A stretch of DNA of 64,000 nucleotides from Trichostrongylus colubriformis (taxonomy: Eukaryota > Nematoda > Chromadorea > Rhabditida > Trichostrongylidae). Where the stretch lies: assembly GCA_963978905.1 (NCBI GenBank), contig OZ022258.1, positions 27,036,716 through 27,100,715 of the forward strand, given 5' to 3'. The translations under genes and the position numbers were made by a program. A model generated the notes under the pieces. It was not told the origin of the DNA. It searched no databases and saw only the letters and a program-made list of their open reading frames with translations. Shown in pieces: positions 51,701 through 63,700 of the stretch (positions are counted from its first letter, which is position 1; the number at the start of each line of letters is the position of its first letter).

Positions 51701-54700
51701 TGGCACGCGCGCGGTCAGTGCACAATGGAATCACCAAGGCACCGGGCGCGTCCAATGACGCAGCGACCCAATTTAAGTCTCCTGTCGCATACCGTACCAC
51801 CCTGACTCTTCCCTTGCGCTTGTGCATTCTGTGAAATGAGTTATTCATGATTCAACCCACTCTGCGCATTTCGTGTGGAAATCTTCAAAACTATACTTGA
51901 AACCTTAACCATGCATATGAGATTCCATGTTCATCTGGTATGACTTCCGATTTGGCAGGATCACTTGTGTCAGATCACTCGCTAATCTTTGTGTCAGTGC
52001 TCAACATTTTGCCCAGAAATTTCAAGGAAGGATTTGAAGCCACTCGCATTCTCCGAGCATTTGAACATCGCTCCATTTCATTCCCGTATACGATTAGTAG
52101 CCTGTCAGAAAACGTTTGTTGAGTGCGCACGTGCTCTTGCAGTATAATTCAGATCAAGGAGTAGCTTGGAAGAGCCACAGCTCATCTTCTTTCATGAGCA
52201 CGTACATTCGTATGCCAGTTAAGGAATGTGTGAGTTTATGGCAGATCTATATATAAGAGAGATGCAAGGGCAATAACTGTTCACAGAGTTTATGGCAGAT
52301 CTATATAAGGGAACAAATAACAATTAGGCAACAACGTAGTGACCATTGTTATCGGCAACCCTCTGCCACTTTATAGGAAAATCGATGATTCCCTCCTCCC
52401 AGAACTCTGGGTTCTGAGAGTCGAAGAAGTCAGCGATCGCCTTCGCAAGCAAGTCATAATCAAGGAATTTTCTCTTGGCCAGGAAGGATTCGAGAGGATG
52501 GGTAAGGTGTTGGTCAGAAAGGGCAATGTCTGGAGTGTATGGCGGGCGGGGTAGGTTATCCCAGCCGAGCTCCTGTAGCTTGGCCTGGGCACTTTTCGCG
52601 AAATCGGAGGAAATTGGAGCGGGCGTCGTCATGTAGGAAGGTGACCGCGGACCTTTTTCGGCGCTTTTCTCGAACAGCGACGGCGAGCTGCTGAAACTGG
52701 TGGGTGCATACGATAGCGGTGACTGTCTCGCCTTGTACCAGCACCTCGCGGAAAAGCATTCCTTCCGCGTCCCAGAACTAGCACAGTCCCAAGCGTGGTT
52801 TGTGTTTCATGTCAATCTCGCCGTTGCTGAAGCTGATGAACCAGCGGCGTACGGTCACGTAGCTCACACATCTCTTGCCCAATGCAGCGCTGATGGAGTG
52901 GCAAGCTTCCATCGTTTTGGTGCCGCAAGACCGCTCATGATAGATGACACCGCGAGTTGGGTGGTATCGACAACGGGCATTGTAGCTCTCTCCACGGGAT
53001 CTAGTGGGTCAATATGAATTTTCCTAGAAAGCTTAGGGAACATTCTACCATATTCCTGAACCGCCTGGACCTGCCTCGAAGTGAACAAGAGTTACTGATT
53101 TTTCTTTGGAAAAATACGACAAGACTTTTGGGACAACCTAATATTTTGCAGAGAGAATCGCCGTGGACGGCCCCCACATCCTCGGTAGACAGAATATGAC
53201 ACCTCTTATTGTTTCCTCGAATCATGTTGGCTCATCGTGCTTCTATAATTCGCTTTTGTGCATCCTTTTGTGCATCCTGAGTGTTGAAAGATCATTCAAC
53301 CTGTTTCCGTAACCTAACTCTTTCCAGGTCCTAATGCCAGTACTTGAGATTAACACCGGCCTGAAAAAACTCAACCTCGAGACGAATTATTTGAGTGGCG
53401 GCTTCTTAATCAAATTTTTTCAATCGGCTCTTGTGAATCAAACATTGGAGGAAGTGAAAGCATCTAATCAGGTACGGCCTAGCTTGCAGAATTATGTGGG
53501 TCTACTGTTGTGTCGATGCAGCAACAGTCTTGACCGCTTGACCGAGCCTTACCATACCATTAGAAAAGGGTGTCACCATAAAATTGGTTTGAACAGATTA
53601 TCAACAGGCATTCATATTGTGCCTTGAATGTCATAAGATCGTTTCTACCCATGCACTCTGACGAAGCGGGAGGGAAGCCACGTGATCGTTGTGCAAATTG
53701 TGCCAGAATCATATCAGCGTAAACTTCAGAAAAAATTAAATCGGGTCAGTAGTGCAGACTGTGCCCCTCAACTTAATCCAAAGGAAATTGTCGAGTGGCT
53801 CAAGATTCTCTGTTTGGCTATTGAAGGTGGTAAAATCGTGGAAGATGTTTTGAGACCGCTGCTGCGCACTACCCCGCCTTTTGGACCGGAGCTGTGTCCT
53901 TTAAAAACTCTTCAACGAATTCAGACCGAAATTAGGTATCATCCAGGCATGTACGTGCTCCCTGATGAGATGGTTGACTTAATTTTGACCCGGATATCCT
54001 CGGACTTGTGAGATTTTGATACATCGAGGCAACGTCTCGCAGCAATGTCCCTCTAAACTGTCACGATGATAAGCTGCTCCACCTTTCCATTCCGAGCGCC
54101 TCAGGGCGCGAAGGCTGCTCTATTTTCAAGTACTCAACTAGTTCTTCCGAGAACATTCGTAAAAAAGAAAGCAATGAGGCAGTAGAAAGCGTGGGATGAT
54201 TTGCACGATCATCACCTGCCACCTACGCCAAATGGTTTTTTCGTCAGTGAGTCAAACCCAATGGAGAGATGCTGAAAACTGGGAACATGTTGTGAAATGA
54301 TGAAATGTTTGCCAGAAACGTTTTTTGATCGCATACACCAATTGTTCTTAATAACTATGGTGAGGCTTTAGCACTGAGACTACTACACCTAACTCCCCGA
54401 TTGAGCAATGATGAGTTAGGTTTTCATATAGGGCGGAGGTGGTGTAGTGGCAGGTGGCGCCCCACTCCCATAGTGGGGGGATCGAACCTCGCATCAACGC
54501 CCGCCCGGGCCAACGAAGCCTTCCATCCCTCCGGGGTCGGTTAATTGGTACCAGACTCGTCCACCTCAAGTCATTGTGTAGGCCACATCACATACACCAG
54601 CCAACATGATTCTGAATGGAACTAGAATGTGCGGCGTATCCCTGGAAAGGATTGACTAACGGCAAAAACTTTATCCTTTATCCTTTTATGGTGAAGCTTT

Positions 54701-57700
54701 GTCAAGCGGTCAATATTTTTGCCGCACCCTTTATACTGATACATAGGTAACACTAAACCAACGTGATTCTACCTTTAAGGGAACTTCGTTCACATATCCC
54801 GAAGAAAAGGAAATCGTCGATGGCATTGTCGAAAACAACGGCTTAACCAAGGCACAGCTTCAGTTTTCTGGTTATTGTAGAATTATAGTTTTTTTGAAAC
54901 ACTACTTATGAGGACCCATAACATCGAGATGACTTTCCAGGTTTCTATCAGCCTTCGACTACAGGAAGATCGTCAAGCAGTCGAAAAAGCTATGCTAAGG
55001 AACGGTGACCTAAGTAAGAACCCCACTATTGTCTCGAAAAACATGTTTATGTCGCCATTATTATGCAAGGGCGTGCGGCTCAATTGCACTGGCGCAATCC
55101 CTGGGGTCATTTCTTGCTCATAACAACTAGCCTTCAAACTACCACTACCTCTGGTATCACCCTCTCACCCGAAATCACCTTCAGGTTTCCCAAATCACAC
55201 TCTTTGTTCGGAGGAAATATGTTGATCTCTGCGTTTATAACATACATGTATCTAGTGGGTGCCAGATGCACTACGACCATGGCGAGTTCTCTCTGCTGAC
55301 AGAATGTTACTGATGGGTTGCCAACAACCAAGGTTTTAGAGAAAGCATTGCACTCGAATACTCCCCTAAGGAATAAGAGAAATAAGAACTAGGAAGTCAT
55401 GTTCTTCGTAAATGAAATGATGAGGATCGAGAAGATGACATGGCGAACACTAAATGCGCATCTCTGGATCTTTATCGTGACGTCGTCTGATGGATTTCGC
55501 TACCATGAAAGCTGACGCAGAGTAGCCGTGAAGTACAGCGCAATTTTCACGGCTTGCTTGGCTAGCCTCGACTTCAGTGATATGGTGGACGCAAAACCAC
55601 GTAATCTGAAGAAGTCGTCCGCGGAAGTTCTATGAATCTAATTTCATCAAACCTTCCTACTGATTACAGTACATGAACAGAAACATTAAAAAAAGGGGGA
55701 TTTTCATCCAAATCAAAACAAAAACCGCAAAACGGGAAAAGAAGCAACTTGTTTGAATTCCCGCCACAACATTTCAACAGCCCCCACGGTCAGAAAGCAA
55801 TTCCAATTTTCGCGCCCAATGATTTTTTCTTGCTCAGCGTACCTGATCACGTGAGTGTCGACTCTTTGCTCCTCAGCATTCTAAAGTCCAAACCCACTCG
55901 GACGCCGCACCCCGTCGTCTGTTACTTTGGAGAGCTCTATCTCAGTTGGATCTTATATCAGTGGATTCTAACATATGCGCGTGATTCCGTTGGATTCCGT
56001 TACTTTGGGGAGCTCTATCTCAATTGCATCTTATATGTATATGTGGATTCTAACATATGCGCGTGAAACTTCGGTAAGTGGCCCTTGGCAAGCAATTAAA
56101 ACACAAATATAAAGGTAGCAGAAGAACTTATAATTTTCGTGGACGATTCGTTCAAGGATCAGTGATGATAAGGAAGCCCTTGGGTTTTTCGCCGTTTCAT
56201 TCCGTGCTTCTCTACAGTTGCAAACCATTCACACTCCACAATCGCCCAGGTGTAAGTGGAAAGCGTGGCGCATCCCGTGCCTACCGATTTACGATTTGTC
56301 ACTTCGCTCTTTGAACGTTTGTTCGTGAAAACAATATTGAAGGGCAACAAAACTGATCAATGCCAACAGGACTGATGACTTTCAGAGAGACAGCGCCGTC
56401 GTCTGGAAGCGCTGGAGAAAAAGTCAAGTGCGACCGTGCAAAACTAACAACGGAGATTTCGCATGACCGATCAGCGACGAGGGTTCGCATACACTCGCAC
56501 GATTAATACCCATTTACTTCATATCTTCATCTATCTATCGATTATTTCCTACTCTTCTATTTATCAATTTCTTCCCTGTTACTCATTTCTATCCTATATA
56601 TTGCTATCGGTGCTTTCTAGTATACAAGTATTTCTTAGTGATGCTCCAGTGAGGTGGATTCCTAAGAAGTCGCTCTAAAAAATGATCAGCTCCTCCCCAC
56701 CCCTGAATTTGCTAATTTATTGCTACCCAATGTATTTTTCGTTTTGCCTGTAAATGAACAGATGAAGCTAAGACGGGTAAATTGGCCAATGTTCAACAAA
56801 GGGTTTAATGCTAATTACTGCAGTTAAAATGTAGACTTCATCAAGCATTTTCCATGACAGCCAATAAAAATTGCGTAATAGTTGTGGATTTATATTTTTT
56901 TTTTCATAAAAGCAAAATCTGCAAAAGACCGGTTCTGTGAAGATTTCACCATTAGATAATTTCTATTATTTTGCCGTGCTGAAGAATGATCGGAAGGCTT
57001 CCAAAAGTTTTGCTTCTCGGGTTTTATATAGCTGCTCTTCTTCCCCCTTTGTCAAGTGTATATTAAAAAAACGTTGCGTTATGGGCACAGCATACGTATA
57101 GCAGAAGGTAATGCGTCATGCTCGATGACCGGAGAATGGGTGAGTACGCAATTTCGTAGAATCTTGAAACGGTACGCAAGGGCTCCCGTAAGACTTATCC
57201 GAAAAAGAAGGTTCTTCTCATGCTTTAGCATGTTCGCGATATCAGAGAATAGTCTGCATTGCACTTTGTCGCAGTAGCGTCAGTAACCTAATGCAGCAGA
57301 GAAAAGCAAGAACCAAATCAAAGATTGAACGTATCGTGCACGAAAATCACATCATTCTATTTCCTCTAAAAATGGTAATAGTAGACTCAGTACTTGGACA
57401 AAAACACAGTCACAACCCGAGATTTCTCTGCTCCAGAGCAGCGACTTATCCGAAAAAGAAGGTTCTTCTCATGCTTTAGCATGTTCGCGATATCAGAGAA
57501 TAGTCGCGATACCATTGAAAATCTGAACAAAAAAGCAGCTCGCTCAACCACCGAAGGGCTTTTCTACAGTTGGCGGGAAGACCGTACTCCTGAGTTCCGC
57601 ACGCATTGTTAATTTGTTTTCCAGGCTGCGACAACTAGACGTCGAACGTGGTTAAGCCTCCCGAGGAGTCCTCAACAGAGGGTCGTATTTGGTCCGCTGG

Positions 57701-60700
57701 GAGAGGAGGGGAGGTTAATCGTCGAGGCATGTAGGCAGTGATCAACGGGATTTCTCAGGCTGAGGTTCCAAAGCGTAAAGAAGGAGAGGCGACAAAACTG
57801 ACCGATTGGGTTCGTACTGGAAACTAAATTACTTAATCATCATGGAAACCTCATTCATGGCGCGATTCACAACGAAGCCAACCAATGCCAGTAACCCTTT
57901 CGTTGGTCCGCTGGCACCGAAATTACGTACAGAGACACCTCCGAAATGTATCGGTTAACCGTGGGAAGCGGCATCAATCCATGGGTACCACCATGGAAAC
58001 TATGGGATGAAAAAGAAAAATTAGCTTATATGAACTTCTTCAATATCCTACTACGATTGCAAGCACGTAAACTGGTGCTAGGTAGCCATTATGGGGACCG
58101 GAAAAGCATTATTTACTGAGAATGGGAAGGAAAGCGTCATGCATGGCGCATCCCGCAACGAGGCCAGCCAAGGCCAACCACCCTATCGTTGGTCTTTTGA
58201 GAGTGTACTGGAGGCTTTAAGGACACAATGAAAACAACGCCACGCCGGAAGCCAGGCACAGTGTAGGGGCCCCAAACTAAGTAGGCACCGAAAAAATAAA
58301 TCTTCCACAGACACATAACAGAAAATTTTAAGGGAAAGTGGGATCAACAGAGTCAACAGACAAGAAAACTATTGCAGCGGAAAGAGGAAAAAAGTGTGGA
58401 CGACAGAGAATAGACGGCGAAGTGACAGCATGTATTAGTTCCAAACCAACTTCGTGCGCAGCCGAATTCTTAAAATTTTGCAGCAATTTTTTTTTTACTT
58501 TTTTATGTCTTACAGAGTTCTTTCAGTTGCCCTGAGTGAAGCTATAGTTTCTTTTTTCAGAAAACAAACAGTGTTCTTCTTTGAAATTCCACTATTTGAG
58601 CCTGGTACGCCTCAGTAAACAGTTGGAGTCTAGAAAACATCAATGAGGTTGCTGTGGATTCTGCTACCTATAGGAAATTAATGTTATCACGTGAAAAGGC
58701 CGAAGCATTTCCACTGTATGTAATGGTGCAAATTACACTTTTTGTATCTGCTCAGGTAAGCGCGCGTGATGCGCTCTACCACTTAATCCATGTAGGCTTA
58801 GCCAAGCTCATTCAACCAGCTACTACATGTACTACGGTCCGCACTTGCTTTCAGTTGAGATTGACGCCAAGCCTCATGGTGCACTTCAGAAGTCTGGACT
58901 CAGCGTAAATAGGACGAGCATACTCGCTCAGTGCGCTCCATTTTACCATTTCTTGGCTTCCTTGGTCGTTTCTATAGATTTGAAGTTTTCCGCTGAGCTA
59001 ATTTGCGTAATGGAGGGGCTAAGCTAACCGATGAACTTCGAAAGCAAGCAAACACGAAGTTTATGTAAATCCACTCAATTGCGCTGCAGAGGGATCGCTG
59101 GCGTGATAAATTTCAGCGGCTTTCGGATATCAATAATGGTAGCTGAAAATAGCTCATCGCACTCGATAGATTACTTTTTGACGAAGTCTCATAAAATGAG
59201 AAAAACTGTAAAATCGGATCAATGCAGCCACACTGGTCACGCAAACGGCGATGCTGCGGAACAAGATGAAGTTGAAGGGAATTAGCAGAGGCACCACACT
59301 TGAAAGCTACACCGTTACTAAGCGTTAGGCACATATGCACGCACACACATGCATGGTAATGCCATCATCAACACATATCGACAAGCTGGGTAAAAAGTAT
59401 GGATAATGGACTATTAATAAAATGTAACCTGAAAATCTATGGAGAACATGTGAAGAACTATGCAGGAAGTTAAAAAGGATTTCGATACACATCTTGTCAA
59501 AAACCAAAAATGAGACAGAGAGCGGTCTACTGGCGCTGCGTTGCGATTACCTCAGAACCACGCCATCCTTCTCATAACCTTGTTTTCTTGGGTGCTAGGC
59601 CTGCGGTCACTAACAGAATATGTAGATCCCAAATATTATCTGATGTATGTAAGTAAAGGCGGTTGGTGTGATAATTAGGAGGCTTAGGAAGAGAAATATG
59701 TTTTACTTGAATAAAGCTTAACAGCGTTTCTCCGCTAATCGTGATATGTGGCTCGTATGGCGGTAGAGCGTGCACAGCCTACAGATCACAGTTTCACATG
59801 GGTACCATAGATTAACCAGCAACGGGTACGTGGAGAGCACGGTCGCGGACGGAGCCAACGGAAAGAGTGGAGTTCTCATTCTTCAGACTTCCGGCCAGTT
59901 CATTTCTTTACCATTCCACTGTCGAGCTGCCTTTACCTCCCTTCATTTTCAACAATCAACCGAAGTATCGCACCTACTGCCTTCAAAGAATAGAAGCGGC
60001 TGCACCCGCAACATCGATGACCATACCTCAAACCTGTCCTGAGCCTTGTTATGCTTATTATAGCAATATGAGTATACATAACCCTTCGAGGATAGCAAAG
60101 CGATTTTCCAAGAATTACTAGATATTCCTATTTCAACAAGCCGAGAAGGAACAAAAACAGTGGAGAAAAAATAGAAAATACCTTTCTTGTCTACCACCTC
60201 GTCTATAGCGTCTTTCGAACCTCTCGGTGAGTCTTCCTCTGCTGTCGAAAGGCTGATTCTTCGTTCTCTCTCGCTCACTGCAAGTTCCCAGATATCGATC
60301 GATATCGACGCAAACGATGAACCATATGAGAAGTCGTAATCTTGCACTTATACTTACACGCTGTTACATGACCGGCGTGCAAAAAAACTCATAACGCTGC
60401 GCAAAAGGTAATTGCATGAGGAAAAAATGCGGTTTAAAATGACGGATATTTTAGCAGCAGCTGGAAACAGATTCAACATAACACGCAACTTATAATTTTA
60501 AAACGAGTGTCGAATTTGCGACACAAAAGCGTGCGGTTGCGACGCGGCTTAGCCTAGCCAGTGAGCCTGCTTTGTAGGAAGGTATTTAAGGATGAGTAGA
60601 ACATGTGGTCCGTGTGACAAACTCCCTGTTTCAATAGAAGAATAAAACCCCTCTGCCCTTGAAAACAATTTGTACGGTCTCCTCGAGTCATCCTTTCACC

Positions 60701-63700
60701 ACCGCGGCTGCAACTACAGTTTCCATGTCAATTATTCGCGTATTGTGAGCAAAAATAGCTTAGGAGCTCAGTAAATTCGCTGAACTTATGTTTCTCCTTA
60801 TTCCTGTTCGAATGAAAAGAAATCAAATTCAAACTTATTATCTGGCCTGCTCGTGCTCTCAACTAGCGAATTTCTATCGCTTGAAATATTGATTCATGTA
60901 TTTAAAGAAAAGTATTACAATGCATCGACGAGTTGACATCCGCCACACTGCCTACGGAGCCCGTTTGTTGAGCGTTGAAGGTGTTAGAGAGAATCGACCA
61001 CCGTCGATGTGATAACAGCTTCTCCCAGCCGGTGGAAGGTGCAGCCTGTAAAGCAAATATATTGGGTCATTCCATAAGTAGTGTCGTTTTTTTTTCAAGC
61101 GAAAATTTTTGCCATAAATCACAAATTTTTGCAGCATATTATATATCATTCGGAAGAGAATTCCCCGCTCTACAAAATGGCCTACTTAGTTTTGAGTATG
61201 TTAGAATGGCGCCGACTTTTAGGCCGGCGAAGAGGTAGGTCCAGCAAACAAAAATTGGCCAAACCGGCAATCAATTGAAACACAATATTTTAACTGAGGA
61301 AATCTAACCGATCATGTGTTCCGTACTTAGCCCCGACCTCTCCTGTAAGTTCCACCAGTCGGTTGCTGAAAAAGTCACGTCGCTCTTTTTCCACATTTCG
61401 TTTTTCTTCCACAACTTGGTGATTTTAGACAATTTCTTCGAACAAAGGCAAGAAAATTTTCTTAACCAATCAGTTGAAAGAGTGGTGGAATGTTAAGAAC
61501 AGGTGGTGCCTAGGAACAGGGAAATACCACTGACCGGATTCCTTAACTTTCTTATGGAAAAATAAATTGTGAAAAATGTCAACTGGACCCATATCACATA
61601 GTATTAAAACTCAATCTAAATCGCAGCCAAAACAAACTAGAAAGATGTTTTCGGTAGAGCAGAAGAAGTCCTTCGAAGTGGTTCATAAAACAACTCTAAT
61701 CAAAAAGTTTGAAAGAAAAAATTTCATTTTTAATAAATGTGGGTGTTTTCGAAAAAAAGATTTTAAAAAAATAACGACACGACTTCTTGATCAATTAAAT
61801 ATTGGAATTTGTAGAAGAGGTCAGGGCTAAGTACGCGACACATGACTGGTTGATTTTCCTAAATTAAAATATAGTGTTTCAATTGATTGCCGGTTTGGTC
61901 AATTTTTGTCGGCTGGACCTACCTCTTCGCCAGCCTTAATGTCGGCCCCAATCTAACAAACTCAAAAACCAAACATGTCATTTTGTAGAGCAGGAGAACC
62001 TCTTTCAAACGATATATGACGTACTGCGGAAACTTGTAATTTCATAGGAAAAATTTACGCTGGAAAAAAAACGACATTACTTATGGAATGACCCAATAGA
62101 TCAAAAAGTCACAAAGTGGATACTGCGAATGAAGAAAGAACTCGGCAAATAAGCACCCAGCAGATCTACAGAATCCAAATCAGGCTGGGATGCTCATGTG
62201 AATGATATGCCGGCAATACCAACCTTGTTGTTTTTCGCTCGCGGAATGGTCCGAAACGTTTCTCTCAGAAAGGAAGTGATCTCGTGAAGTAAAAGCATGG
62301 CAATCAGCTGCAATGCTGGTGGGCAGTTATCACCGGAAGAATTGTTGACGATAGCTGGAAAGGCGTTAACTCATTGCCGTCCTCAGAATGGATAATTTAT
62401 TCTGAACGTCATCAAGGTACTAGGAGAGCAGCTAAGTGCGTGAAATTTTTGTGAGCCATTTCCTTTGATTTAGAGTCGAAAATTTGGAATTTGCGTTACT
62501 CTTTACCATTACAAAATGTTTGTATACTCCATTTCGAAGCGCCTGATAGAGCGTGGCCTACGGACATGGTCGAGTGGTGAGAGTGAGAGTGCGTGGCAAG
62601 AGGAGAGTGTGTGGCGGAATGAGAGAGTTCAACACACTCTCACCCAAGTCCGTAGACCACGCCCTAGCAGGCGCTCCGAAATGGACTGTGGCAGTTGAGA
62701 GTGTGTTGTAATTGGCTGGATAATGTTCTATATGATATCACTGGCCACTTATCAATAATCCATATCATAAAGAAATAGTTTGCGTACCATCGTCGAAGAA
62801 ATCTTCCATAGAATCCTCCATCTTGATGACAGCCTTCTCCTTGCATTCATTAACTTCGATTAATCGAGACAATTGCTCCCCAATCTGAAAATTTGAAATA
62901 TCCTATTCATTAAATGAATGCAGTAGGTCAGTTAGCGGGCAGGGGTCAGTTAGACCACGCCTCTAGGTTCTAAGACGATAACCAGCCAATGACGCTTCGA
63001 CTATAGCACGGACTCACCTGCACAGCCCACTGATAGAAGTACCTGCCAGCCGTTCGCTGAAGTGAATGCATTCTACGAGTACCTGATGGAGTACCTTAAA
63101 AGATTCTGACACGCTCATGCATAATGGCGGCCGCATCCGAAATGGCACATTTGGAACTACAATAAAGATTCAATTTTATTACATGACTTGAAACATGTAA
63201 TACTCACTTGCATTAGTAATAATAAGAAGTATAATACATCCAAAATCATAACAATTAAGTTCAGAAACCACTGCAATAACCAATAAATGAATAAGAAACT
63301 TTTTTCATGATTATTGTAGGACTACTTGAAGGATTCCGCTACGCATGCACTAACCGGTGCCAACGAGAGGCGTCACTTGGGGATGCTGCCAAAGCACACG
63401 TTTTTTCGATCGTTTTTATGTTCTATGAGTTTTCCGCATTCTATTCATGCGTGATGCTTTAATTGTGCTAGGCTATAGTACTACGTAATACTTGTGAGTC
63501 ATAGTATGTGATTTCTGTCTGGATTCAGAGGAAAGGAGTTTCGTAGTAGGTGAATCAATTTTTGCTGCGAAAATATTTTTGCGCTTTATTGAAGTGTGCT
63601 TTTTTCAAAGACCTTCTTGTTTCCGGTTGACGAAATTTCTCATCCTTTCAGAAATTTTTTAAATCAACCCCAACAGCAGCGCCGATTCTTGTTATGGAGT

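Larger units (their letters stand above)
55014..60181. other. Right half of the 16.5-kb unc-80 intron
   Basis: Nothing was assigned to a known gene. It holds a 78-bp-offset duplication at 55921-56066, a 63-bp exact duplication at 57192/57443, related repeats at 57.85 and 58.14 kb, and coding-like fragments on the plus strand at 58.63-59.28 kb. The missing unc-80 exon may lie here. Confidence 0.5.

Noticed and set aside
54431..54505. Functional tRNA gene
   Set aside because: The anticodon loop lacks U33, the B-box deviates, and the sequence continues into a SINE body and tail.
63083..63155. Frame continuing exon 63082-63018 to the right (SKCAISDAAAIMHERVRIF) with one in-frame TAA
   Set aside because: Exon 63932-63791 splices directly to 63082 in phase and gives the conserved order; the extra piece is the intron end with a chance open frame.
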